NCBI GenBank assembly: GCA_019321725.1
Contig: CM033107.1
Span: 16,049,445-16,113,444 of the forward strand
From: Paulownia fortunei
Lineage: Eukaryota; Streptophyta; Magnoliopsida; Lamiales; Paulowniaceae
Length of the DNA stretch: 64,000 nt
Reading direction: 5' to 3'
Shown: one piece after another, positions 49,493 through 60,483 of the stretch
Layout of the letters: each line of letters begins with the position of its first letter
How positions within the stretch are numbered: position 1 is the first letter of the stretch
Position numbers and translations under genes: made by a program
Notes under the pieces: generated by a model
Databases searched by the model: none
What the model was told of the DNA's origin: nothing
What the model saw: the letters and a program-made list of their open reading frames with translations, nothing else

Positions 49493-51241
49493 CGGTAAGT
49501 TGAGTATCGCATCCACATGGATTGTAATAAAAAATTACATTAAGTACCATAGTTCAAATAGTCCTATTTATATCTAGAAAATTGAGTGATGATTGGTATA
49601 CAAAGTAAAGTAAGAGAAAAATGTAAAGACAAGAGCGAGATTTTTAGAAACAATATAACAAACACCTTATGAGGAAGAAGTTCTAGAGGAATGACTCACC
49701 TAGTTTTCACTTATGTTCTTCCTTCCAAAACATACCAATTCAAGTCAACAACATATGTAAGTTAATAATTCATAAGTTCATCAATTTCCTCTCTCGAGTT
49801 TCAAATTGACTATGAGTTCTAACATGAATTTAATATCTCTATAAAAATTCAAGAATAAAAAAAAATCTACAAAAGTTCAATGAATTATTCTTCAATACTT
49901 CAGAGGTTTCATAAGCTTCTCAACTCTATGATTCTTAGGTTGTGTTATCATTATGATTATATATAATCTTACCTCTCTCGAGTGTCGAATCTCATACACC
50001 AAACAATCTCAATTAAAGGCTAAATAATCAAGATGCAATACTGAACAAGATAACACAAATAATATGAATAACTTGAACTAATATTATTTGGAACTCAAAG
50101 ATAGGATCAAATAAGGTTACATCATCCTCTAGAAAGAAAAGTATAGTTCACCATTAATGAATACAACTTCAAGAAATAAATAAGAATGAACATAGAAATT
50201 GTTCACCAATTTGTGAAGTGGGAGAAATGGTTGAAGCTCTCATTGTCTCCAAGAATGCCTTGTTTTGATTTGTAGAAAATTGAATGGGTCTTATCTCCAA
50301 GCACCCAATGGCCTCATTTGGTTCCAAGAACTAATCCCCCTCCTTTGGTTGATGCTAATCATCCTTTTTAAACTTCTAAAAAATGATTCTCTCCCCAAGA
50401 GTCATCCAAAATAACCCTGAAATCCTTCCACTTTTCTTGGCTTTTCTTCAAAAGAAACCTGAAATCCTTCCCATTTTCTTAGATTTTTATCCTTTTTCTC
50501 TCCACCAATTTATGTATCCCACTAGAGAATCATATGAGTAATGATTTATGGGTGTATCTAATGTGTATATCTCATAAAAATGCCAAAATTTATGATCTAT
50601 TACCACTTGTTGCCAAAATAATGCATCAAATGCCTAGGTGCTATGTATTTTATCCTAGCAACCCCAGCTGGTGCCTAGGTACTGTGTATTCTGTCTTGGT
50701 AGCCTCAGATAGTGCCTAGGCGCCTGTTGTCTTTTCCTCCTTCACTTCAGTACTAGAAGACAATTAGTGTCTTCTAACTAATTGTCTCTTTGTGTCGTGG
50801 ATTTCCATAGCACTTGAATCAACTCAATATAATATATATGGAGAGAGTTATGCCTAAAAAACCAAAATATGTCATACTAGGAAGTTTGAGTCCGGTGTTA
50901 ACTATTGAAGTTGAATTGTCTCATTCTAATGGAATGAATTGTGTTTCATGGTAAACATAAAAATTATAGATCCATCTCTTAGATTTACAATGGATCAAGA
51001 ATAAATTAATATAATATTAGGGTAGAGAGTTATGATTAAAATATAAAAATTGTCATCAGTAGCACCACATTTCGGATTCTTCAACATTTTAACCAAGTTT
51101 TTGGTTTCTTTCCATTTTTTTTCTCTTTTTTCCATTACCTACAAGATTTCAAACTAAATGCATAAAAAGTAATATAAACACTTGAAAGCAAACCAAATGT
51201 TAATCAAATGTATATAAATTATAGGTATAAAACCAACTTAT
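49493..51241 (-). mobile_element. Athila-type LTR, inverted
   Basis: On the minus strand it starts TGATAAGTTGGTTTTATACC at 51241. A block at 50540-50600 is the reverse complement of 56450-56520 inside the LTR of the neighbouring Athila element (GAGATATACACATTAGATACACC is shared). It is therefore a related LTR in the opposite orientation. The far end is hidden by the gap region. Confidence 0.65.
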
Positions 51242-51629
51242 CACCTATTAAGGGTAGATTTGGTCCAAATCGAGAGAGTGCACCAATTACATTAGGAAGA
51301 CCCAATGCCACACAATCCTCATCATTCCTAATCACAATTGAGCTATGTTCATAACCATATAGGATGGCTAATCAATGCCTTGACTCTCCTTCGTGTTGAA
51401 TTCAATCCGTCAATCTCCTTGGGTTTTAGTTAGTTTTTATTAAATTTGGTAGTTGTTCATGTTAATTTAATCACAAATATAATCATTAGGCTAAATATAG
51501 CATAGATAATCTATATTTGTTAATTATACACACCTCCATATGGATACTCTACTTTACTAACTCTTTATTACTTGTTTACACCATGCACTTGTGGTTTGTT
51601 ACTACCTATATTAGGGTCACCATGTTTTT
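51242..51629 (+). mobile_element. Athila 5' LTR, 3' part only
   Basis: It aligns with 57253-57621 (CACCAATTACATTAG..GGTCACCA). Its outer part is replaced by the inverted LTR that ends at 51241. Confidence 0.75.
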
Positions 51630-51632
51630 GGT

Positions 51633-51652
51633 GTCGTTGTCGGGGAGTGTGT
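51633..51652 (+). other. Primer binding site of the Athila element
   Basis: TTTGGTGTCGTTGTCGGGGA follows the LTR end and is the TGGCGCCGTTGCCGGGGA type of site typical of Athila elements. Confidence 0.8.
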
Positions 51653-51799
51653 TTTTTGTGTGATATCAAAGTTGATTGTCTAGTTATAGTTTAACCATTT
51701 TATTTGCTTTATTTTTTATTTTTCTTTATTTTATTTTTTTGTTCAAGTTACTTTGAGAGTTCTTGTTTTTCATTATAGGTGTTGTTGGCATATGACCCG

Positions 51800-53428
51800 G
51801 TCATCTACATAGGATCTTAAGCCATACAACCCAAAAATAGAGAAAACTCTTCGTTTGTTGATAAGGGAAGCAAAAGACCAAGTATGGCCAACAAAGAGTG
51901 AGATGTGGAGAATAGATCATTATTGGACTATGTTAAGCCTTTAATCAATGGGACCAATTCGAGTATTAGAAGGTCGACAATCAAGCAATCACTTTTGAGA
52001 TTAAACTGATGATCATTCAAATGATTTGAACTTTAGTATAGTTTGGTGGTTCAACGAGTTACGACCCTAATGCCCACTTAGAAAACTTTTTGGAGATTTA
52101 TGATACCTTTAAACATAAAAGAGTGACTAATGATGCTATTAGATCAAGATTGTTCCCATTTTCTTTTAGGGATAAAGCGAAGAGCTACCTTAATTCATTG
52201 TTGCTAGATTAATCACCACATGGGAGGCCATGGCACAAGCATTCTTTGCAAAATATTTGGCACCTTTCAAAAAACCTAAAAAAGGAACGACATCACCATA
52301 TTTGTACAATTTGAGTTGGAGTCCTTGTATGAAGGTTGGGAGAGGTTTAAGGACTTGTTGAGGAGATGTCCGCACCATAGTTTACCCATATGGCTTCAAG
52401 TGCAAAATTTCTATAATGGCTTATCACTTGCTAACTGAGCTATGATAGATGCAATGGCTAGAGGCACAATCATGAGAAAAACTCTACAGAAAGCATATGA
52501 GTTATTGGAAGAAATGGCATCTAACAATTACCAATGGGAAACAGATAGAAGTTTGGGAAAAAGGGCAGTGGGAGTGCATAACATCAACACATACTCCGCC
52601 ATCTCAGCTTAAATCGAAGCATTGGCTGAAAGATAGATAACATTGGTGCTTCAATGATGAAGATGCAAATCGTCGCATGTGAGTTGTAGAGATGAACACT
52701 ATAACAACAAATGCCAAGTGGGGAACCCATTTTTAACCTCATCCGAGCAAGCCAATTATATTAGGAATAGGCAAGCAAACAATAGTTATTCCTAAACATA
52801 GAATCCTGGATGGAGAAATCATCCCAATTTTGCATGGGGATATCAAGGTAACCAACGCACTTCTCAAGCCAATCAAAGCATAGCAAGACCTCCACCACAC
52901 GGTTACCCACCCCAAGAAAAGAAATTAATTTTTAAAGAACTTGTGGCCAAGTTTATTGTGAATACCCAAGTGAGATTCCAAAACAATGAGACAACCTTAC
53001 ATAATTGTAAGTATGGTCTCAATACGTGCTCAAGGAATATTGCCAAGTGATACGAAGAAAAATCCCAAAGTATAATTACATGCAATCATGTTGAGAAGTA
53101 CAAAAGAAATATATATTAAAGTGCAAGACATGGAATCTCAAAAAGAGAAGGAAGACAACACAACATCAAAGCCTAGTACTTTATCTAAAGTGGTCATCCT
53201 TAATGAGGTGATAAGTGTTCCCTTCCATTTTCCTATGGTATTGAAAAAGCAAAAATTAGATGTGCAAATTTCTAAATTTTTTGAAGTCTTTAAGATCTTG
53301 CATATTAATATTCTATTTGCTGATGCTTTACTTCAAATTCCTATCTATGCTAAATTCTTGAAAGAAATTTTATCAAACAAAAGAAAATTAGAAGAGCATG
53401 AGATGGTGAATTAATCGAGGAGTGCTCG
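51800..53428 (+). pseudogene. Athila gag, decayed
   Basis: Plus-strand pieces match Athila Gag: PKIEKTLRLLIREAKD, TTWEAMAQAFFAKYLAPFKK (near 52220), GRGLRTC, and the C-terminal region in the open frame 53088-53414 (FPMVLKKQKLDVQISKFFEV, HINILFADALLQIP, YAKFLKEILSNKRKL). Numerous stops and shifts lie between. Gag would form the particle. Confidence 0.78.
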
Positions 53429-53860
53429 ATGATTGTGCAAAATAAGCTTCCTCCTAAGCTTAAGGATCCCGGGAGTTTCTCTATCCCTTGCACTATTGGT
53501 TCAATTACTTTTCCTAATGTTTTATGTGATTTGAGAGCAAGCATTAATGTTATGCCTTTGTTGATTTATAAGAAGCTTGGATTAGGAGAGCGAGAGCTAA
53601 CGATGATGTCACTTAACTAGCAGACTGATCTATTAAGTATCCATGAGGTATGGTTAAGGATGTGCTAGTGAAGGTAGACAAGTTCATTTTTTCGGTTGAT
53701 TTTATTGCGTTAGATATGAAGAAAAATGTCAATGTGCCCCTTCTTCTAGGTAGACCTTTCCTAGCGATGAGTAGAACTTTGATCGATATATAACTAGGAA
53801 ATTTGATACTTAGAATAGAGAATGACCAAGTGATGTTTTATGTTTTAAAAGCCTTAACGT
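53429..53860 (+). pseudogene. Athila protease, decayed
   Basis: The frame at 53429 reads NKLPPKLKDPGSFSIPCTIG and then CDLRASINVMPL. In active relatives this is DLGASINLMPL, so the Gly after the catalytic Asp-Leu is Arg. After a stop, KVDKFIFSVDFI.. and the LLGRPFLA motif (around 53748) continue in another frame. Confidence 0.78.
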
Positions 53861-54244
53861 CCGCTAGAAATGAACTTGTGTGAAAGAATTGATGCCTTTG
53901 ACCTATTGGCCAATGATCTTTTGCAACAAACTAATTGTGAGGAGAAAGTTGATGCATACATTGTAAACTTAAAAGAAAATGAAAAAGGTGAAACACATGT
54001 TGATGTGAATGGAGTTAAGGGATTGAATTGTTGGGTGGAAAAGCCTAAGTATAATCAATTAGATCCTTTTGACCCCTTTATCGTTGAGCTTGTGCAGAAA
54101 AATAGGTTGAAGCGTGTATTGGAAGAATTCTCAGCAAATTTGAAAGGAGAAGAGAGGGATGATGAATGCTTGGTGGCTGCCCTTGCACACTATGATGTCA
54201 AATTACCCTTCAAGAAGTGTTTTTACGTGAAAGCAAAATTTTAA
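53861..54244 (+). pseudogene. Athila segment after protease, before lost pol
   Basis: An open frame of 124 codons from 53870 has no catalytic motif. Its position matches the linker between protease and reverse transcriptase in Athila polyproteins. It ends at 54244. The next recognisable piece (about 54260-54350, with KFKPLIQGDQG) resembles the end of an Athila integrase, so reverse transcriptase, RNase H and most of integrase are deleted. Confidence 0.6.
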
Positions 54245-56140
54245 GCAAGCCAAGACCAAGATTACGTTCAACTATGCAAGGTGAAGCCTATGGAGAGAAA
54301 TTCAAACCCTTGATACAGGGTGATCAAGGTTGATCCAAGCACTACTTGGGAGAGAGAAATTAAGTATAAGATGTTTGAATTTCATCTTACCTTTTCCCAA
54401 GAGAGGTAATAAAGTCAGACTGATGATTATAAACCAAACGCTTTTTGGAAGCCAACCCAAACCTCTTTTCCTTTGTGTTTGAATGATTTCTTAGTTAGTT
54501 TTTGAAACATGTTCCATTTCTAGCTTTCCTTTGTTTAGTTTGTTTCTTTATTTTTGTTCTTATTTTTACTCCCATGTTCTTTTATTTGCCATCTTCTTAG
54601 TTGCAGGTTCTCATTTTCTTGGTAGTATGTAGATCCTCATTAAACTCCAAAGGGCGCATGGTTGTGGTTTCACTTCTAATTGAGATGGAGTAGTTCTTTT
54701 CCTTACACTTTTCTTGCTTTAAACATTGAGGACAATGTTTGATTCATATTTGGGAGCGTGATTTATGTTTTCATGAAAATTGAGCTTTTTTTTTATTTTT
54801 TGTTGAAGCTTTGTGTATGAATTACATATCTTATGTGATGAAAGTCCAAGAGCAAGCATGTTTTTATTGATAAACTTGAGTAGGCTCACATTTGAGATTG
54901 ATTGATTTATCTTGATGACCAATAGCCTATGATGAAACTTAATTAATATTGTATAGTATCTAGAGGAAAGAAAGATTGCTAGTCTTGTTACATGGCGATT
55001 CTTGTGTGTATTTGATCTTTGTTACAATTTATGAATTTTCATTGAATATGTTGTATCCAAAGTGAATTGCGTGTTACTTGGTGTTAGGTTTTTCTTCGAA
55101 ATGAGTCTTTGTGGTCATTATGTGGTGTTTTAGAACTTGTTTGATTACTCTTTTTAGGCGAAATCCTAGATAACTAGCAAACTTGGAAATGACTTAGGCC
55201 ATCTTTGACTCGTTTGAGCCTTCCAAGCCTAGCATGAGTACATATCTATCACTAGTCACCCCATTGTGCCTTATTGAAGAGAATGGCATATGGAAAGCAT
55301 ATGACTTACCACCATTTGACTCCATTTCATGTAAGATCATTACATTTACCTTATGCAACCTAAAAATTGTGCATTTTTTATGAGGTTACATGAATGGAAA
55401 AATAAGGGTGTATGAGCAATTGATGAAAGTAAGGGAGACTACAACTCAATTCGAAAAAAAAGAAATACGTTTGGGGGTTGTGAAGGAATGAAGAAAAAGA
55501 AAATGAAGCCTTGGGATTCATGAAAAAAAAGAAAAAAAAAGATAGAAAAAAAAAAGAAAACAAGAAAAAAAATAAGTGTACGAAAGAAAATCATGAAAAG
55601 CATGAATCCCAAAAAGGCAAAATGTAGGAAAGTGGGGAAGAAAGAAGAAATGAGGAGTAAAGATGTTGAAATTCAAAAAAACTATGTTCTCTTATTTTAT
55701 TTATCCTTACCCTTTTCTTTTAAGTCAATACCTACGCCTTACGTTACAAGCTTATAGAAGTTCTTTTGATCTAAGTTTGCTAATACCTACATTAGTAGAG
55801 AAGGTGTATGAAAAGCAAGCATACGGAACACCTAGAACGTCTTTGCTTAGATCATGAGAGTCATTGGTTGCATAATTCATTCCGAGAATATATGTATGGA
55901 ACCTGAACTTGACACTACACAAACATATGTTCGGAATTCATGACTTGATTGATTAAGCACAAGTTTTATGGTGTTAGTTGATTACCTTTATGACAAACTT
56001 TTAGACTTGTGTGCAATATAAATTATTGAGACACTATGTTGGTTGATCAACTTGAATTATTCATGACCAAATTATGAGCTTATGTCTAGTCTGTTGATCA
56101 CTTTTCTCAAAGGCAAGTAAAAGATAAGTTTGGGGGTAGT
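54245..56140 (+). other. Athila 3' noncoding region and polypurine tract
   Basis: AACATTGAGGACAATGTTTGATTC (about 54721) is a hallmark of the 3' part of Athila-like elements. A-rich sequence follows (55450-55580). AAGTTTGGGGGTAG directly before 56141 is the polypurine tract. Frames in this part are composition artefacts. Confidence 0.7.
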
Positions 56141-57621
56141 TGATAAGCTCATAATTTAACATGTTTTCGATAGTCTCAATAGCACAAATTAGGATGTTGT
56201 GTCATATAATTGATGGTTTTGGGCACTATTTTTTGATAAATTTTGTGTAGGTACATACTTTGAGGTGATTGATGAAAAAGGAGAAGAAAATGCTGAAACT
56301 TTGAAAATATTGAAACATTGGGCAGAATTTGTAGCGCCTAGGTATTGTCATGTAGAGTCTAAGCATTCAGGAAAGGAAATTTGGGCATAATGTGCAGAGC
56401 CTAAGTGCTGCTTTGCTAACAGAAAAGATGTTAATGTTCTGCGACAAATGGTGATGAATCACGAATTTTAGCATCTTTTATGAGATATACACATTAGATA
56501 CACCTATACATCACTACCCATGTAATGGTCTTGATAGATACACTATCCACACATAATTCACACATATATTCAATTCACACAAGATACATCACACAATTCA
56601 TCACCTACACACACTACACAACACAATCTACACACACTTTTCTCTCCATTAAAATACCCATTCTCCAATACGACTCCACACACTAAGTCTATCAGCCCAT
56701 TACTTATTCACCCAAGAGCTTGGAAATTGAAGACAAGAAGAGGAGGAGTTTCATTGGGCATTGAAGATTTTAATGAATAAGTGAAGATTCACTTAGTGAT
56801 TGTAATATTCTACTTTAACTTTTGTTTTCATTTTTCTTAGTTTTGAGAAATTTGTAAGAATCATGATGTTGGCAAACACTTGGTGCTTACTTAATTTCAA
56901 TATGAACTAAATTACTTTTGTTAAGGCTTGGAAAGCCATCTTAATGGAATTATGAGTTGATGCTTACATTATTATTGAAATGTTGTTTTTATTGTCATGA
57001 GATATACTATGTTCTTAATACTTCTCGAAACTTGGTCAATTTCAAGTTGATTTTAATTATTGCAATGAAGATCGAGAGGTATACTTATAGCAATGAATTG
57101 GGTTGTATATACCATGGACTAACCTTTATAGAGATATAGGCATAGGTATGTGCAATAGTCATAGGTGTCACAATCAAAAGCTAGTGGAATTCACAAAACT
57201 CAAGGCACTTTTAGTGTGATGGCCCGTAGCTAGAGATGGTGTCGGTGGGCTACTAGGGGTGGATTTGGTCTGACTAGAGAGAAAACACCAATTACATTAG
57301 AAAGACATATCGTCACACAACCCACATCATTCCTAATTATAATTGATCTAGGTTCATAGCCAGGTAAGATGACTAACTAATACCTCTCCTTAGTATTAAA
57401 TTAAATCTGTCAATCTTCTTAGGTTTTAGTTGCTTTTAATAATTTGGTAGTTATTGTATCTTAATTTAATCGTGACTATAATCGTTAGGCCAAATATGGC
57501 ATAGGTAATCTCTATTTGGTAATTACATGTGCACTTCCTAGGGATATGATACTCTACTCACTCTTTATTACTTGTTGACACCGTACACTTACGGTTTGTT
57601 ACCATATATTTTTGGGGTCAC
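56141..57621 (+). mobile_element. Athila 3' LTR
   Basis: It runs from TGATAAGCTCATAATTT, just after the polypurine tract, to GGTCACCA. The end matches 51242-51629. Length is about 1.48 kb. Confidence 0.8.
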
Positions 57622-58279
57622 CAACAAATAAAAAGATATAATATAAAATTGAACTAATACCTACACTTTTGATAAGACTCAATTTAAAAACCTATTATGA
57701 ATTTTGTATGTTAGACAACGTAAATAGAAACAGAATTTTCTATTCCAAAATCTATCTTATTGCATTATAGAAATTAATAGCCAGGTGTAAAATCTATCCT
57801 ATAAAATGTACAAGTGATAACAAATAGTATAATGTAATAAATGATGCAATAAAAGTTTCAATAAAAAATTCTATTTGAAACTAACGAGTGTCGATGAATA
57901 CACTCCATAAATTAACTTTTGAACTCATTCTATATAAGAGTAAATTGTAGATTGCAAAAATTAACATTAAGAGAGTCTTTGTGATCAGAATGAAACTAAC
58001 TTTGGGAAAGCCCCCAAACTATGCCATTTCTACCCAAATTCTCTACATTAGCTGTACAAGTTAATTCCCACTCAGATTCCATTTTGCAAGCTAAACCAAA
58101 TTGAAAGTTCAAACATTGAATAAGGTGCAATAACTAAGTATATGCCATCTATTTCAATGGCTTACTCTTGCTATCCACTTAAGCACTACAAAGTGGGGTT
58201 GTAAGGTATTAGATTAAGTATGATGACATCATCATTTCACTTTATGATATCATCATATGTACATCACAAAAGTTCTATA
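57622..58279. other. Low-copy AT-rich stretch
   Basis: No repeat partner in the window and no clear protein family. It could be intron or flank of the exon candidate at 60410-63551, but I see no safe exon in it. Confidence 0.4.
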
Positions 58280-60044
58280 GGTAAATTGTAAATTTGCCCC
58301 CTGTATTTATGCAAAAATACAAAAAAACCCTTGGTATAGAAAATAGCCTAAAATCCCTTTGTGTTAAGGAAAAGTTTTGCAAAAAAGCCCCATCCGTCAA
58401 AGTTAACAAAAATTGGGCAGAACGCGCGGGCTGTGCGAAGATTGGTGCTTTTTGACGAATTTTGACTAAAGGTTTTATATGAATTGACCAATATGCCCAT
58501 TCTTTGATATAGGCATATATGAATTAACTAGAATTACAAAAATGCCATCTGGAGGTTTTAAATAATAGGGGATATTTTGTAATTTACCTATTTTTTTCCC
58601 TTCAAACTATAATTTATTAATTTACATAAATTATAAATTATTGATTTCATTAAAAATTATTGAAAAGTACAAAAAAATTATATAAAAAAATTACAACAAA
58701 ATTTACCCAAAAAAACACAAAAGATTTACGTAAAATTACAAAAAAGTTACATAAAAATTACACAAATATTTACAACAAAATGACTATATGATATTTCGAA
58801 TTGTGCGGATAGAAAATTATTTTCTGTCAAAATTTACAGGATTTTTTTAGTGTTAATAAAAATATCTAGTGTTTCTAATTATATTTTAATAAATGCTATT
58901 TTATAAGTGATTTTTTTCTATATTAAAATTTTAAAATAGATAATAATTATATATTACACCATCTACTCTTATGTTAATGACTAATATTTTTAAGCATTCA
59001 TGACATTCATAATCACATAAATTTAGAAACATTCTAGAAAATTTCAAAAAAATTATAGCAAAATTTACAGAAATTCCAGAAAGCTATAAAAATTCTAAAA
59101 AAATAAGAATAACAAGAATTCTAGAAATTTATATTTTATAAATGATTGTTTAAAAAAAATTAACTCTTTCTCTTTTTTTCTCTTTTTCTTCTATCTAATT
59201 TTATCTTCTTCTTTTTTCTCCTTTCAACCCTAACCTTTTACTCACTCCTTCTCCTTCTTCCCCTGCCCCCAACCCCCACCCCCACCCCACAACTACTGGC
59301 AACCACCCCCAGGTGGAACCACAAATCGCATGACTGCTACCAAACCATCGCCAACCGTAGCTCCAAGCCTAAATCGCACGATCGCTGCCAACCTCAGCTC
59401 CAAATCGTAGCCCGTTGCCTGCCACCACACCACCAAATACCAGCCCGCCGCCTGTTGCCAACACCTCCTTATTTTCTTGTCACCACCAGCACCTCATCAT
59501 TTTCTTCCAAATCCAGTCCTTCATTGCCTCACACCACCTTTACCACCCCATCCCCAAACCTCCACCACTACCACCACCCCTAGCCCCGAGATCCAGTCCT
59601 CTCGCCACCTCAAGGCACCCTTAAACCTCCACCATTCTGTGAATCTGTATTTCTATACATATGTATATGTATATATATATATATATGACAGTTTAGTACA
59701 ATATAATACTTAAAAAATAAAAGAATAAAATATAGGCTACTGATTTTATTTTCAAAAAAGATCCGGGCTAATCGATGCGGTGGTGGGTTGCTAAAGGCTT
59801 AGCGATAGCGGTGATGCCTGAGTAAAGGAAAACTGTAGATCAAAATTAGGTAAGATCTAATGGTTGAAACTTTCAGGGGTATAACAGAAAATTCAACAAA
59901 AAAATTAACGTCGTTACTTTTAGAAGAAGTTAGGAGAGAGTGTGCATAGTTTTATATTAACATGAGGGAATTTTAGGTGTTCTTAACAGGGGGGATGTTT
60001 TGCACTTTTTGAAAAAATGTAGAGGGCAAATTTGTAATTTAACC
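58280..60044. mobile_element. MULE-like nonautonomous DNA transposon
   Basis: The ends are inverted repeats of about 50 bp: GGTAAATTGTAAATTTGCCCC at 58280 and the complement of GGTTAAATTACAAATTTGCCC at 60044, continuing through a GCAAAAATAC/GCAAAACAT part. Flanks AAGTTCTATA and AAGTTTCACA agree at seven of ten positions, which would fit an old 9-10 bp duplication. There is no transposase. The 1.77-kb body includes a C-rich block at 59225-59640 unlike the rest. Confidence 0.65.
59225..59640 (+). other. C-rich, proline-coding block inside the MULE-like element
   Basis: Two overlapping plus-strand frames (59415-59624, 59477-59713) give Pro/Ser/His-rich peptides. The block is bounded by AT-rich transposon sequence. 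It may be a captured host fragment, as in Pack-MULEs, or simple low-complexity DNA. No family recognised. Confidence 0.3.
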
Positions 60045-60409
60045 AAGTTTCACAACACAAAGTTTCAAAAAGACAGGCCATACAGACCATAACCCTATTT
60101 TCAAACCTTATTTTTAGTGAAAAAATGACATATTGCCCAAGTTGGGTAGTGGGAGGGAGAAAAATCAAAATTGCCTCACAATATATTGTAGTTTACAATC
60201 ATGAAAAATACATGAGAAACATACCAGAACATATATCAAAAAGTGACATTATAACTAGAGCTGCCCGACATGAAGATCTAGCGACATGACAATGGAAAAC
60301 AAACTGATATTTCTTTCACTCCCAACATAATATTTTCCACAAAGGGAAATAAGGAATCAGAATTGTAAAGAAGCAAAAGTGTAATTTTTTTTCTAACCAA
60401 TAGTTACAA
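60045..60409. other. Low-copy stretch, possible intron and exon DNA
   Basis: On the minus strand a GTATGT donor follows GATATATGTTCTG near 60224, and a CTAG acceptor lies near 60285, so a short exon is possible. I cannot assign a protein to it. Confidence 0.3.
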
Positions 60410-60478
60410 CCATAGGTGAAAAGACCAACTAGAGAACACATTAAGAAATCTTGTTCAGTCATGAACTCAAAATTGCAC

Positions 60479-60483
60479 CAATC
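60479..60483. repeat. Left target duplication of solo LTR D (CAATC)
   Basis: It is identical to 63349-63353. Confidence 0.92.

Noticed and set aside
49254..49550. Frames running through the N block
   Set aside because: The gap contents are unknown, and both sides are noncoding LTR sequence.
53870..54244. Host gene of 124 codons
   Set aside because: It sits between the Athila protease and the 3' region in the same orientation and fits the polyprotein linker.
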